Below are positions 8,953-17,886 of a stretch of DNA of 64,000 bases, in pieces. The position numbers were made by a program, and so were the translations under genes. Source of the stretch: Micrococcus flavus (GTDB lineage: Bacteria; Actinomycetota; Actinomycetes; Actinomycetales; Micrococcaceae); contig NZ_JACHMC010000001.1 in NCBI RefSeq assembly GCF_014204815.1, forward strand, positions 310,001 through 374,000, in the 5' to 3' direction. How positions within the stretch are numbered: position 1 is the stretch's first letter; each line of letters starts with the position of its first letter. The notes under the pieces were generated by a model. That model was not told the origin of the DNA and made no database searches. It saw only the letters and a list, made by a program, of their open reading frames with translations.

Positions 8953-9044
8953 TCAGCGGAAGAGGCCGCCGAGCAGTCCTCCGCCGGAGCGGCGTCGGGT
9001 GCCGAAGACGCTGCGCACCACCTCGCGGCCGATCTGCGTGCCGG
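8953..9044 (-). pseudogene. 3' remnant of a DUF853 (HerA-like ATPase) gene
   Basis: In one minus-strand frame the last 30 codons before TGA (8953-8955) read GTQIGREVVRSVFGTRRR followed by GGGLLGGLFR. That is the basic, Gly-rich C-terminal signature I associate with DUF853 nucleoside-triphosphatases of actinobacteria. Upstream of about 9045 the frame becomes a shadow of the AEC transporter gene, whose own stop codon lies at the junction. I read this as the scar of a deleted DUF853 gene that kept its terminator (8901-8940). The match is by recognition of the C-terminal pattern only. Confidence 0.45.
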
Positions 9045-10019
9045 CTAGGCCAGCAGCAGCGCGACGGCGATCATCGCCGGGATCGCCACGATCGTGGTCA
9101 CCAGGACGGTGTCCTTCGTGACGCGCTCGCCGGACTGGTAGCGCACGGCCGTGACATACGTGTTCTGCGCGGTGGGCAGCGACGCGAGCACCACGGCCAC
9201 GAACACGCCGCGCGCGTCCAGGCCGAACACGAACTGCGCCAGGAGCCACGCGATCAGCGGGTGCACCAGCAGCTTCACCGCGGAGGCCAGGAGGGTGTCC
9301 GCGCGGCGTCCGCCGGCCCGGGACAGGGGAACGGACCCCACCAGGGACATGCCGAACGCCAGGAGCATGGCCGGGATGGACAGCCCCGCGATCAGCTCGA
9401 CCGCCTCGTTCAGCGGGCCGGGCAGCGCCCACCCCGTGACGGAGAAGAGCAGGCCGGCGAGCGCGCCCAGGATCATCGGGTTCAGTGCGGTCTGGCGCAG
9501 CTGGGCGAGCACGGGGCGGGGGCGGGGCACCCGCCGGGGGCGTCCGTCGTCGTCGTCATCCCGCGCTTCGCGCGCCGTGGACCAGTCGAGGACGGCCACG
9601 TAGAGCGGGGTGTAGATGCCCAGCTGGAACATCAGGGCCGGCGCGGCCAGGGCGGGGTCCCCGAGGACGTAGGTGGCGATCGGGATGCCGAGGTTGGCGG
9701 AGTTCACCAGCGATGCGCTCAGCCCGGACATCACCCGCTCGGACACCGGGCGCGGGCGCAGCAGCGGGATCGACACCGCGAGGAACAGTCCGGCCGCGAG
9801 CAGCGCGGACAGCGTGGCCACCCACAGCTGCGGACCGAGCACCGTGAGCACGTCCGCGCGCGAGAGGGTGACGAACAGCAGCGCGGGGCTGCCCACGAAG
9901 AACGCCGTCCGGGAGAGCACCACGCGCGCCTCCGCGCCCAGCACCTCCGACCTCCCGAGGCCGAAGCCCACCGCGATGATCACCCACACGATCGCGAAGC
10001 CGGCGAGGACCTCGGACAT
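9045..10019 (-). CDS. AEC (auxin efflux carrier) family transporter
   Basis: Predicted 324-aa integral membrane protein with about 10 hydrophobic segments arranged in two halves around a charged loop (REARDDDDDGRPRRVPRPRP, mid-protein). Motifs such as NSANLGIPIATYVLGDPALA and ASLPTAQNTYVTA fit the PIN/AEC family, secondary carriers for organic acids or related anions. The substrate cannot be assigned. The start at 10019 gives MSEVLAGF preceded by a clear GAGGAGG. Longer readings upstream are low-complexity and lack a ribosome site. The gene ends exactly where the DUF853 remnant begins, so it probably arrived by a rearrangement. Confidence 0.88.
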   Translation of the reverse strand: MSEVLAGFAIVWVIIAVGFGLGRSEVLGAEARVVLSRTAFFVGSPALLFVTLSRADVLTVLGPQLWVATLSALLAAGLFLAVSIPLLRPRPVSERVMSGLSASLVNSANLGIPIATYVLGDPALAAPALMFQLGIYTPLYVAVLDWSTAREARDDDDDGRPRRVPRPRPVLAQLRQTALNPMILGALAGLLFSVTGWALPGPLNEAVELIAGLSIPAMLLAFGMSLVGSVPLSRAGGRRADTLLASAVKLLVHPLIAWLLAQFVFGLDARGVFVAVVLASLPTAQNTYVTAVRYQSGERVTKDTVLVTTIVAIPAMIAVALLLA

Positions 10020-10300
10020 GGCGGTGCCTCCTCGAACGGGTGGGGGGTCGGGTCCCTGCGAGCATACGCACGCCTGCGGTACCGTGACGCCCACGGCGTG
10101 CCCACCGCCGAGCGACCCCGCGGCCCAGCCCCGCGGACCGTCGCGAAGGGGAGTGGATCCTCGGGCCCGGCCGCCGCGCGCGGCCGGTGGCACCTGCACA
10201 CGTCCGCACACGTCCGGGGGCACGACGACGTCGCCCCTCCGGTCCGGCACGGTCCCCGCGGCGCCCGGCGGCTGGGGAGGGCGCCCGGAAGGATCCCGAG

Positions 10301-10750
10301 ATGACCGCCCACGCCGACCGCAAGGACCTCGCCCGCGCCCGCATGCAGCGCACGGGGGAGACCTACACCGCCGCCTCCGCCGCCCTACGCGCCGAGTGGG
10401 AGGAGGCCGAGCGCTTCCATGCGAAGACCGTGCACACCTTCTTCGACGGCCCCCGCCTGCGCTCTATCCCCGCCCGCCGCAAGGCCCGCGTCAGCGTGCT
10501 CTTCGAGCTGCTGCGCGGCTTCCGCGCGGGCCGGGACTATCCGGAGCGCGAGGTCAACGAGATCCTGCGCCGCGCGCACGACGACGTCGCCTCGCTGCGG
10601 CGCGAGCTCGTGGACTACGGGCTCCTGGAGCGCGAGGCCGGCGTGTACCGCGTGCCGGAGGAGCCGCCGGACCGGGACCCGCGGTTCACGGAGGACCTCC
10701 CCGCGGACCACGACCACCGGTTCCGCAGGACCGTCCGCGCGGGGGAGTGA
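10301..10750 (+). CDS. DUF2087-domain protein
   Basis: Predicted 149-aa protein whose centre (about residues 45-115) matches the DUF2087 pattern. FFDGPRLRSIPARRKARVSVL is followed by a conserved helix, YPEREVNEILRRAHDDVASLRRELVDYGLLER. DUF2087 is a winged-helix-like module often attached to ArsR-type regulators; here it stands alone with a short N-terminal helix. GGAAGGATC precedes ATG 10301, and readings starting earlier are low-complexity. The 281 bases between this gene and the divergent AEC gene contain no recognisable gene. Function unknown; a nucleic-acid-binding role is inference. Confidence 0.75.
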   Translation: MTAHADRKDLARARMQRTGETYTAASAALRAEWEEAERFHAKTVHTFFDGPRLRSIPARRKARVSVLFELLRGFRAGRDYPEREVNEILRRAHDDVASLRRELVDYGLLEREAGVYRVPEEPPDRDPRFTEDLPADHDHRFRRTVRAGE

Positions 10751-10776
10751 GGGGCGGACGTCCCCCGGACGCGAAC

Positions 10777-10805
10777 GGGGCCGGACCTCTGGGAGGTCCG
10801 GCCCC
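10777..10805. terminator. 13-bp hairpin after the DUF2087 gene and tRNA-Gly
   Basis: GGGGCCGGACCTC pairs perfectly with GAGGTCCGGCCCC around the loop TGG. It lies 27 bases past the DUF2087 stop codon and 15 bases beyond the 3' end of the minus-strand tRNA, so it can end both transcripts. Confidence 0.7.
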
Positions 10806-10820
10806 GGCGTCGTGCGGTGG

Positions 10821-10891
10821 AGCGGGCGACGGGAATCGAACCCGCGTATCTTGCTTGGGAAGCAAGCGCTCTACCATTGAGCTACGCCCGC
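10821..10891 (-). tRNA. tRNA-Gly, anticodon CCC
   Basis: The reverse complement folds as a complete cloverleaf. The acceptor GCGGGCG pairs with CGCCCGC, and the D stem is GCTC/GAGC. The anticodon stem CTTGC/GCAAG closes the loop TTCCCAA (anticodon CCC). The T arm is GCGGG-TTCGATT-CCCGT, and the discriminator base is T. CCA is not encoded. It would decode GGG. Confidence 0.95.
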
Positions 10892-10928
10892 GCAACCGGT
10901 CCGCAGTGCGTCCGGCGCTCGCCCTACC

Positions 10929-12170
10929 CTACACCAGAGGCGCCTCGCGCGTCCGGCGCTCCGCCCGCTCCCGGGCCGCGGCGGCCCGTCGCCGGCCGAA
11001 CCCGTCCGCCGAGCGGGTGAGCACGGGTCCGGCCACGGCCAGGATCAGCACGTACGCGGTGGCGAAGGCGGAGACCTCGGGCGGCATGCTCCCGGAGGCC
11101 ACGGCCAGGCCCGCGATCACGATGGAGAACTCGCCGCGGATGGTCAGCGCCGCCCCGGCGCGCCAGCGGCCGGCGATCCCGATCCCCGCGGCCCGCGCCG
11201 CGAGGTACCCGGTGAGCAGCTTGGTGGCGGCGGTGACCACGGCCAGCGCCAGGGCGCCGAGCAGCACGGGCGGCAGGGTGCGCGGGTCCACGTTCATCCC
11301 GAAGAGCACGAAGAACAGCGCCGCGAACATGTCCCGCAGCGGCTCCAGGACGGACCGGGCCTGCTTGGCCGCCGCACCCGAGACGGCGATCCCGACCAGG
11401 AACGCGCCGACGCCGGCGGACACCTGCAGCGCGCCCGCCACGCCGGCCACCAGCAGCGCGAGGCCGAGGACCTTGAGCAGGAACGTCTCCTGGTCCGGGG
11501 AGTGCACCAGGCGGGAGATCTGGGGGCCGAACCGCAGGGCGGTGAACAGCACCGCCGTCACCACCACGAGCGCGATCCCCACCGCCTGCAGACCCGCCAG
11601 GAACGCGCTGCCGGCCACCAGGGCCGTCATCAGCGGCAGGTACACGGCCATGGCGAGGTCCTCGAACACGAGCACGGAGAGCATCACCGGGGTCTCGCGG
11701 TTGCCCACGCGGCCCAGGTCGTTGAGCACCTTGGCGATGATGCCGGAGGAGGAGATGTAGGTGATGCCGCCCAGGACGACGGCGCCCACCGCGCCCCAGC
11801 CCAGCAGCCAGCCCGCCACGGCGCCCGGGGTGAAGTTCAGGGCCACGTCCAGCAGGCCAGCGCGCCACGACCCCCGCAGCCCGGTCATCAGCTCGCGGGC
11901 CGAGTACTCCAGCCCGAGCGTGAGCAGCAGCAGGACCACGCCGATCTCCGCGGCCAGCGTGCTGAACTCGTCGATCGCCCCCACGGGGCTGTGCAGGTCC
12001 CCGGAGGCGTCCACGCCGGAGACCACGAGCCCGCCGACGCCGATCATCAGGCCGCCGAGCAGGTACAGGGGCACGGGGGACATGCCGATCCGGGCGGCCA
12101 CGCGCCCGAGGATCCCGAGCAGGAGCAGGACCGCGCCGAGCTCGATCAGCGCGAGCGTGGTGCCGTGCAT
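10929..12170 (-). CDS. cation:proton antiporter, KhtU/KefB-like (CPA2)
   Basis: Predicted 413-aa membrane protein with about 12 helices and the CPA2 pattern: LGLEYSARELM in the fourth helix region, ITYISSSGIIAKVLND, and VLVFEDLAMAVYLPLM with the exchange Asp. RSVLEPLRDMFAALFFVLFGM and LTIRGEFSIVIAGLA are further family hallmarks. Such proteins exchange K+ (or Na+) for H+. The start at 12170 (MHGTTLALIE) has AAGGAGA upstream. It lies 54 bases after a TrkA-C protein gene on the same strand. This pair mirrors KhtT-KhtU of Bacillus, in which KhtT gates the KhtU antiporter. No C-terminal TrkA-N domain is present, so regulation must come from the partner. Confidence 0.9.
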   Translation of the reverse strand: MHGTTLALIELGAVLLLLGILGRVAARIGMSPVPLYLLGGLMIGVGGLVVSGVDASGDLHSPVGAIDEFSTLAAEIGVVLLLLTLGLEYSARELMTGLRGSWRAGLLDVALNFTPGAVAGWLLGWGAVGAVVLGGITYISSSGIIAKVLNDLGRVGNRETPVMLSVLVFEDLAMAVYLPLMTALVAGSAFLAGLQAVGIALVVVTAVLFTALRFGPQISRLVHSPDQETFLLKVLGLALLVAGVAGALQVSAGVGAFLVGIAVSGAAAKQARSVLEPLRDMFAALFFVLFGMNVDPRTLPPVLLGALALAVVTAATKLLTGYLAARAAGIGIAGRWRAGAALTIRGEFSIVIAGLAVASGSMPPEVSAFATAYVLILAVAGPVLTRSADGFGRRRAAAARERAERRTREAPLV

Positions 12171-12224
12171 CCCCGTCTCCTTCCTCCTCCGGGCGGCCGG
12201 GCGGGACCGCCCCGGCACCGCGAC

Positions 12225-12704
12225 TCACACGGCCAGCAGCTTCTCCGCCTGCCGCACGCCCTCGCCGGTGCCCACCACGATCACGAGGTCCCCGCCCTCG
12301 AGCAGGAAGTCCGGCCCGGGGGAGGGGTGGGTGACGCCGGCCCGCACCACGGCCACGATCGAGACCCCCGTGCGGGTGCGCATGCGGGTGGAGCCGAGCT
12401 CCTCGCCCGCGTAGGGGGACTCGTGCGGCAGGATCAGCTGCCGCGTGGTGATGCCGGGCAGCTCGGCGTGCTCGTCCTCGAGCTGGGCCACCAGGCGCGG
12501 CCCGGCCAGCAGGGCTCCCAGGCTGGCGGCCTCGTCCAGGGTGAGCGGGATGGACGCGGCGCACGCGTCCGGGTCGTCGCGGTCGGAGAGGATCAGGTCG
12601 GTCTGCCCGTCGCGGTGGGTGACCACGCCGATCCGGCGCCCGGCGGCGATGTCGAGTTCGCGGCGCACGCCGATCCCCGGCAGCGGGGTCTCGTTCAGGC
12701 TCAT
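12225..12704 (-). CDS. TrkA-C domain regulator of K+/H+ antiporter (KhtT-like)
   Basis: Predicted 159-aa soluble protein. The N-terminal half (about 1-75) is a KhtT-type domain, and residues about 78-159 form an RCK_C/TrkA-C domain (YAGEELGSTRMRTRTGVSIVAVVR then LLEGGDLVIVVGTGEGV). KhtT proteins bind the antiporter and respond to pH and to ligands such as cyclic di-AMP. The start at ATG 12704 is chosen because TACGAT on the minus strand (12717-12712) ends exactly 7 bases before it and no ribosome site is present, predicting a leaderless message. The antiporter follows in the same operon. Confidence 0.85.
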   Translation of the reverse strand: MSLNETPLPGIGVRRELDIAAGRRIGVVTHRDGQTDLILSDRDDPDACAASIPLTLDEAASLGALLAGPRLVAQLEDEHAELPGITTRQLILPHESPYAGEELGSTRMRTRTGVSIVAVVRAGVTHPSPGPDFLLEGGDLVIVVGTGEGVRQAEKLLAV

Positions 12705-12717
12705 GCGGCACATCGTA
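12705..12717 (-). promoter_or_regulatory. -10 element for the KhtTU operon, leaderless
   Basis: TACGAT occupies 12717-12712 on the minus strand, followed by a 7-base spacer and the ATG at 12704. It diverges from the dcd promoter; the two start codons are 66 bases apart. Confidence 0.6.
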
Positions 12718-12757
12718 GACGCGCCGCTGCGCCGGTCCGCTCCGCCCGCCCCTGCGC

Positions 12758-12769
12758 TACCGTGATCCC
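12758..12769 (+). promoter_or_regulatory. -10 element for dcd, leaderless
   Basis: TACCGT at 12758-12763 is followed by six bases and then the GTG start at 12770. There is no Shine-Dalgarno sequence, so transcription probably begins at the start codon. Confidence 0.6.
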
Positions 12770-13351
12770 GTGCTGCTCTCCGACCGCGACATCCGCGCCG
12801 AGCTGGCCTCCGGCCGCATCGGCCTCGACCCGCTCGAGACCTCGATGGTCCAGCCCGCGTCCGTGGACGTCCGACTGGACCGGTTCTTCCGGCTGTTCGA
12901 CAACCACCGGTACGCGCACATCGACCCCGCGCAGGAGCAGGACGAGCTCACCCGCCTCGTGGAGGTCGACCCCGCCGAGCCGTTCATCCTGCACCCCGGC
13001 GAGTTCGTCCTCGGCTCCACCTACGAGCAGGTCACCCTGCCCGACGACGTCGCCGCGCGCCTCGAGGGCAAGTCCTCGCTCGGCCGGCTGGGCCTACTGA
13101 CCCACTCGACCGCCGGCTTCGTGGACCCGGGCTTCACCGGTCACGTCACCCTCGAGCTGTCCAACGTGGCCACGCTGCCGATCACGCTGTGGCCCGGCAT
13201 GAAGATCGGCCAGCTGTGCTTCTTCCGGCTCTCCTCGCCCGCCGAGACCCCGTACGGGGCCGGGGGCAACAAGAACCGGTACCAGGGCCAGCGCGGCCCC
13301 ACCGCCTCCCGCTCGCACCGGGACTTCCACATCACCCGGATCGAGCGCTGA
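12770..13351 (+). CDS. dcd: dCTP deaminase
   Basis: Predicted 193-aa trimeric nucleotide deaminase that converts dCTP to dUTP, or directly to dUMP in the bifunctional actinobacterial type. The active-site block is intact: [33 protein letters not shown], with the Ser-Ser-Arg phosphate contacts, the catalytic Glu of ELSN, and [10 protein letters not shown]. The ending [11 protein letters not shown] is the ordered C-terminal segment that closes over the nucleotide. Length is typical. The start is GTG ([12 protein letters not shown]) with a -10 hexamer six bases upstream. The next gene begins two bases after its stop codon, so they share a transcript. Confidence 0.95.
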   Translation: MLLSDRDIRAELASGRIGLDPLETSMVQPASVDVRLDRFFRLFDNHRYAHIDPAQEQDELTRLVEVDPAEPFILHPGEFVLGSTYEQVTLPDDVAARLEGKSSLGRLGLLTHSTAGFVDPGFTGHVTLELSNVATLPITLWPGMKIGQLCFFRLSSPAETPYGAGGNKNRYQGQRGPTASRSHRDFHITRIER

Positions 13352-13353
13352 CC

Positions 13354-14685
13354 GTGGCGGCCGCCCGGCTGGGCCACCGCCGGCAGGTGGCGGCCTGGGC
13401 CCTGTGGGACTGGGGGTCCGCGGCGTTCAACGCGGTCATGGTGACCTTCGTGTTCGGCACCTACCTGGCCTCGGACGCCTTCGGGCCCGACGACCGGGGC
13501 ACCGCGTGGCTGTCCGCGGCCAACGCGGCCGCCGGCGTCGTGGTGGCCCTCACCGCGCCCGCCATGGGGCGCCGCGCGGACGGGGCGGGGCGGCGCCGAC
13601 TGTGGCTGGGGCTGACCACCGCCGTGGTGATCGCGGCGACGGCGGCGTGCGTCCTCGTGGCGCCCGAGCCCGGACTGCTGTGGCTGGGGGTGAGCCTGAT
13701 CGCCCTGGGCACCGTGGCGTTCGAGTTCGGGGAGGTGCACATCAACGCGATCCTCGTGCAGATCTCGACGCCGGCCACGATCGGCCGCGTCTCCGGCATC
13801 GGCTGGGGCGCCGGATACCTGGGCGGGATCGTCCTGCTGCTGATGGTCTACGTCGGGTTCGTCTCCGGCGACGCCCACTGGTTCGGCGTGCCGGAGGCCG
13901 AGGCCTGGAACATCCGCGTGGTGGCGCTCGTGGCGGCGGCGTGGTTCCTGGTCTTCGCGATCCCGGTGCTCGTGGCCGTCCCCGAGCAGCCCCCCGCCCG
14001 CCGGGCGGACGGCGCCGCACGCCGCGAGTCGTTCCTGGAGTCCTACCGCGGGCTCGGCCGGACCCTGGCCCGCCTGTGGCGCGAGGACCGCGTCACCCTG
14101 CGCTTCCTCATCGCCTCCGCCGTGTTCCGGGACGGGGTGGGGGCCGTGTTCGTCTACGGGGCCATCCTCGGGACCACGCTCTACGGGATCGACGCGGGGG
14201 ACGTCATCCTCTTCGCGATCGCGGCCAACGTGGTGGCGGCCCTCGGCGCGTTCGTCGGCGGCCGCCTGGACGACGCACTCGGCCCCCGGCGGGTCATCCT
14301 CGTCTCCCTCGCCGCGATGGTGGCGGCCGCCGCCGGGCTCGCCCTGGCCTCCGGCCCGCGGGCCTTCTGGGTCGGCGGCCTCCTCCTGTGCCTGTTCGTG
14401 GGCCCCGTGCAGTCGGCCTCCCGGGCGTTCCTCGGCCGCCTCACCCGCCCGGAGACCGCCGGCGAGGCGTTCGGCCTCTACGCCACCACCGGACGGGCGG
14501 TGGGGTTCATCACCCCGGGGCTCGTGGCGCTCGCGCTCGCGGCGGTCCCGGACAACCGCGTGGTGATCCCCGTGATCGCGCTGGTCCTCACGGTCGGCGG
14601 GCTGCTCCTGCTCCGCGTCCCGGAGCTGCCCCGGAAGGGCGGACCGGGAGCGGAGCGGGGGGTCATGCCTGGTCGGGTCGGCTAA
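13354..14685 (+). CDS. MFS permease, UMF1/Atg22-like family
   Basis: Predicted 443-aa membrane protein with 12 hydrophobic segments. The opening VAAWALWDWGSAAFNAVMVTFVFGTYL is the hallmark of the Atg22-like (UMF1) branch of the major facilitator superfamily, whose bacterial substrates are unknown. A basic cytoplasmic loop RAAARRESFLESYRGLGRTL-type region divides the two halves. GTG 13354, two bases after the dcd stop codon, gives the conserved N-terminus. Readings from further upstream run through dcd and are not credible. Co-transcription with dcd is implied by spacing, but no functional link is evident. Confidence 0.85.
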   Translation: MAAARLGHRRQVAAWALWDWGSAAFNAVMVTFVFGTYLASDAFGPDDRGTAWLSAANAAAGVVVALTAPAMGRRADGAGRRRLWLGLTTAVVIAATAACVLVAPEPGLLWLGVSLIALGTVAFEFGEVHINAILVQISTPATIGRVSGIGWGAGYLGGIVLLLMVYVGFVSGDAHWFGVPEAEAWNIRVVALVAAAWFLVFAIPVLVAVPEQPPARRADGAARRESFLESYRGLGRTLARLWREDRVTLRFLIASAVFRDGVGAVFVYGAILGTTLYGIDAGDVILFAIAANVVAALGAFVGGRLDDALGPRRVILVSLAAMVAAAAGLALASGPRAFWVGGLLLCLFVGPVQSASRAFLGRLTRPETAGEAFGLYATTGRAVGFITPGLVALALAAVPDNRVVIPVIALVLTVGGLLLLRVPELPRKGGPGAERGVMPGRVG

Positions 14686-14727
14686 GGTCAAGGGGACCCT
14701 CGCCCCCGCCGCCGTCGAAGGGACTCC

Positions 14728-17700
14728 ATGCTCGTCCTGCTGACCGCCCTCTTCGCCGTCGCGCTCCTGGCCCCGGTGATCTTCCGGCGGACGGGGCGGC
14801 GGGGCTTCCACGTGCTGGCGCTGGTGCCGGCCGCCGGGTTCGTCTGGGTGCTCACCCAGCTGCCGCGCGTCACCGCCCTCCAGGACGCCCTGGACCGCGG
14901 CGCGCCGGTGCCCGCCGGCTCCGCCCACCTCGAGCGGGTGGTCCCCTGGGTGCCCTACCTGGACATCGAGCTGACGTTCCGGATGGACGCCCTGGCCGCG
15001 TTCATGTCCCTGATCGTCCTGGGCGTCGGCGCGCTGGTGCTCGCGTACTGCGCCCGCTACTTCCGCGCGCACGAGCCGCGCAACGCGGTCTTCGGCGCCC
15101 AGCTGCTGGCGTTCGCCGGCGCCATGTTCGGGCTGGTCACCACGGACGACGTCATGGTGCTCTACACCTTCTGGGAGATCACCTCGGTGCTCTCCTTCCT
15201 GCTGATCGGCTACTCGGGGCACCGCATCTTCGCGCGCCGCTCCGCGATCCAGGCGCTGATCGTGACCACCTTCGGCGGTCTGGCGATGCTCGTGGGCCTG
15301 ATCATGCTCGCGGTGCACGCCGGCTCGTGGCGGATCTCCGGCATCCTCACCGCCGCCCCGGGCCTCGTCGACGACGGGATGCCGCGCGGGCTGCTGGAGG
15401 CCGCCGTCGCGCTCGTGCTGGTCGGCGCCCTGTCCAAGTCCGCGCAGGTGCCGTTCCACTTCTGGCTGCCCGCCGCCATGGCCGCGCCGACCCCGGTGTC
15501 CGCGTACCTGCACGCGGCCGCCATGGTGAAGGCCGGCGTGTTCCTGGTGGCGCGGCTGGCCCCGGGCTTCGCCGAGCTGGGCTCGTGGCAGGTGCTCGTG
15601 CTCGGCGTCGGCCTGTGGACCCTCCTGCTGGGCGGCTGGCGCGCCCTGCGCCAGACCGACATCAAGCTCGTGATCGCGTACGGCACCGTGTCCCAGCTCG
15701 GCTTCCTGATGGTGGCCAACGGCCTGGGCACGCGGGACGCGGCCATGGCCGGCCTGGCCATGCTCCTGGCGCACGCGCTGTTCAAGGCGCCGCTGTTCAT
15801 GGTGGTCGGGGTGATCGACCACGAGGCCGGCACGCGTGACCTCCGCCAGCTCTCCGGCATCGGGCGGCGCCACCCCTGGCTGGCCGCCGTGGGCGTGGTG
15901 GCGGGCGCCTCCATGGCCGGGCTGCCGCCCCTGTTCGGCTTCGTGGCCAAGGAGTCCGTCCTGGAGTCCCTGCTGCACCACGCCGAGCACACCGGCACGG
16001 CGTGGGGCTGGGCGCCGCTCGTGGGCCTGGCCCTGGGCTCGGTGCTGACGTTCGCCTACACGTGGCGGTTCCTGTGGGGCGCGTTCGCCACCAAGGGCCC
16101 GCGGGACTCGGAGGCCGGGGAGCCCGTCCCGGTCACCCGCTTCCACTCGGCCCTGACCCCCGAGGACCTCGCGCCCATGGCGGTGCTGGCCCTGGCGTGC
16201 GTGGCGCTGGGCATGGCCCCCGGCGCCGCCGAGGGCCTCATCCGGGCCCACACGCACGCGCTGCCCGCGCTCGAGCCCGGGAGCACGCCCGCCTACCTCG
16301 CCCTGTGGCACGGCCTGACCCCGGTGCTCGCGATCTCCGCCGGCATCTGGCTGGCCGGCGCGCTCCTGGCGCTCGCCCGCCGCCCGTTCGCCCGTCTCCA
16401 GGCCCGGACCGCGTTCCCGGTCGAGGCCGCCGGGGCCTACCAGCGGATCATGGCCGGCGTGGACACGGCCGCCGTGCGGGTCACCGGCCGCACGCAGACC
16501 GGCTCGCTGCGTCGCTACCTGTTCATCATCCTGACCACCGCCGCGGGCCTGCCCGCCCTCGCCATGGTCTTCCCCGCGGGGGAGGAGGGCCGGGTGCTGG
16601 CCCTGGCCTTCCTCGAGGCGGACCTGCGGGCGTTCGAGACCCCCGTCCAGCTGGGGATCGTGCTGATCGCGTGCTGCGCCGCCGTCCTGGCCGTCCGGGC
16701 CCGCCGTCGCTTCATGGCCCTCATGCTGGTCTCCGTGACCGGCTACGCCGCCGCCGCCCTCTTCGCGCTGCGCGGCGCCCCCGACCTCGCCATCACCCAG
16801 GTGCTGGTGGAGACGATCATCCTGATCACCGCCATCCTCGGCCTGCGTGTCCTCCCGCCCGACTGGCACTCCAGGACCACCGGTCGACGCCGGCTGCCCC
16901 GCCTCGTGCTCGGCGTCGGCTTCGCCCTCGTGATGATGTGGGTGGCCGCCACGGCGCTCGGCGCCCGCACCGCCGAGCGGGTCTCCCTGCCCATGCCCGA
17001 GCTGGCCTACGAGTTCGGCTACGGCGCGAACGCCGTCAACGTGACCCTCGTGGACCTGCGCGCGTGGGACACGTGGGGCGAGATCACCGTGCTGGCCGCC
17101 GCGGCCACGGGTGTGGCCTCCCTGGTGTTCCTGGAGCACCGGGACAAGCGCCGCCGGGACCTGGCCACCGTGGTCCCCGGCAGCGTGGGCAACTACGGCA
17201 CCGACTCCGCCCTCGGCAGCCGCGAGCTGTCCGTGGTGCGCAGCTTCGCCGTGGACGACCGCAACGACCAGTGGCTCACCGCGGGCCACACGATGGCTCC
17301 GGAGCGCCGCTCGATCATCCTCGAGGTGGTCACCCGGTTCCTGTTCCCCGCACTCATGCTGCTCTCCGTGTACCTCCTGCTCGCCGGTCACAACACCCCG
17401 GGCGGCGGCTTCGCCGGCGGTCTGCTCGCCGGCCTGGCGCTGACCCTGCGCTACCTCGCGGGCGGGCGCTACGAGCTGCAGGAGGCCTCCCGCATCCCCG
17501 CGGGGGCCCTGCTGGGCCTGGGCCTGGGCGTCGCCACCGTCACCGGCATGGCCCCGCTGCTGTTCGGCGGCCAGGTGCTGCAGTCCTACAAGGTCGAGTT
17601 CCACGACCTGCCGCTGTTCGGGGACTCGGTCAAGCTCGTCACCGCCACCGCGTTCGACATCGGCGTGTACCTCGTGGTGATCGGTCTCGTGATCGACGTC

Positions 17701-17886
17701 CTGCGCTCCCTGGGCGCGGAGATCGACCGCCGCGGCGAGAAGTGGCAGGGCGCCCGGCAGCGGGCCGCCCGCCGCCGCACCCGGCCGCGGCCCCTGCGCC
17801 CGGGGCCGCGCCCCTCGCCCGAGCCGGCGCCCCGCGCCGCCGAGCCCCAGACCGATCCCGTCCGCCCCGAGGAGGCCACCCCGTGA
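14728..17886 (+). CDS. mrpA: Na+/H+ antiporter subunit A with fused subunit B (MrpAB)
   Basis: Predicted 1052-aa membrane protein, the largest subunit of the Mrp cation/proton antiporter. Residues about 1-640 are an ND5/NuoL-like core: the [18 protein letters not shown] helix, the [34 protein letters not shown] signature and [17 protein letters not shown]. About 640-800 is the MrpA C-terminal extension. About 850-1000 is an MnhB module ([23 protein letters not shown]). No separate mrpB follows, so the fusion supplies it. GAAGGGA precedes the ATG. TAAGGT at 14683-14688, on the stop codon of the MFS gene, is a possible -10. The C-terminus ends in a basic Arg/Pro-rich tail. Confidence 0.95.
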   Translation: MLVLLTALFAVALLAPVIFRRTGRRGFHVLALVPAAGFVWVLTQLPRVTALQDALDRGAPVPAGSAHLERVVPWVPYLDIELTFRMDALAAFMSLIVLGVGALVLAYCARYFRAHEPRNAVFGAQLLAFAGAMFGLVTTDDVMVLYTFWEITSVLSFLLIGYSGHRIFARRSAIQALIVTTFGGLAMLVGLIMLAVHAGSWRISGILTAAPGLVDDGMPRGLLEAAVALVLVGALSKSAQVPFHFWLPAAMAAPTPVSAYLHAAAMVKAGVFLVARLAPGFAELGSWQVLVLGVGLWTLLLGGWRALRQTDIKLVIAYGTVSQLGFLMVANGLGTRDAAMAGLAMLLAHALFKAPLFMVVGVIDHEAGTRDLRQLSGIGRRHPWLAAVGVVAGASMAGLPPLFGFVAKESVLESLLHHAEHTGTAWGWAPLVGLALGSVLTFAYTWRFLWGAFATKGPRDSEAGEPVPVTRFHSALTPEDLAPMAVLALACVALGMAPGAAEGLIRAHTHALPALEPGSTPAYLALWHGLTPVLAISAGIWLAGALLALARRPFARLQARTAFPVEAAGAYQRIMAGVDTAAVRVTGRTQTGSLRRYLFIILTTAAGLPALAMVFPAGEEGRVLALAFLEADLRAFETPVQLGIVLIACCAAVLAVRARRRFMALMLVSVTGYAAAALFALRGAPDLAITQVLVETIILITAILGLRVLPPDWHSRTTGRRRLPRLVLGVGFALVMMWVAATALGARTAERVSLPMPELAYEFGYGANAVNVTLVDLRAWDTWGEITVLAAAATGVASLVFLEHRDKRRRDLATVVPGSVGNYGTDSALGSRELSVVRSFAVDDRNDQWLTAGHTMAPERRSIILEVVTRFLFPALMLLSVYLLLAGHNTPGGGFAGGLLAGLALTLRYLAGGRYELQEASRIPAGALLGLGLGVATVTGMAPLLFGGQVLQSYKVEFHDLPLFGDSVKLVTATAFDIGVYLVVIGLVIDVLRSLGAEIDRRGEKWQGARQRAARRRTRPRPLRPGPRPSPEPAPRAAEPQTDPVRPEEATP

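Noticed and set aside
13141-17604. Very long open frame antisense to dcd, the MFS gene and mrpA
   Set aside because: The predicted product is His/Gly/Arg/Gln-rich without any domain, while the opposite strand encodes well-conserved membrane proteins. Long open antisense frames are expected when codon third positions are almost all G or C.
17300-17886. Missing mrpB gene, suggesting a broken Mrp operon
   Set aside because: The MnhB signature [23 protein letters not shown] is found in the C-terminal part of the mrpA product, so subunit B is fused, a known arrangement.
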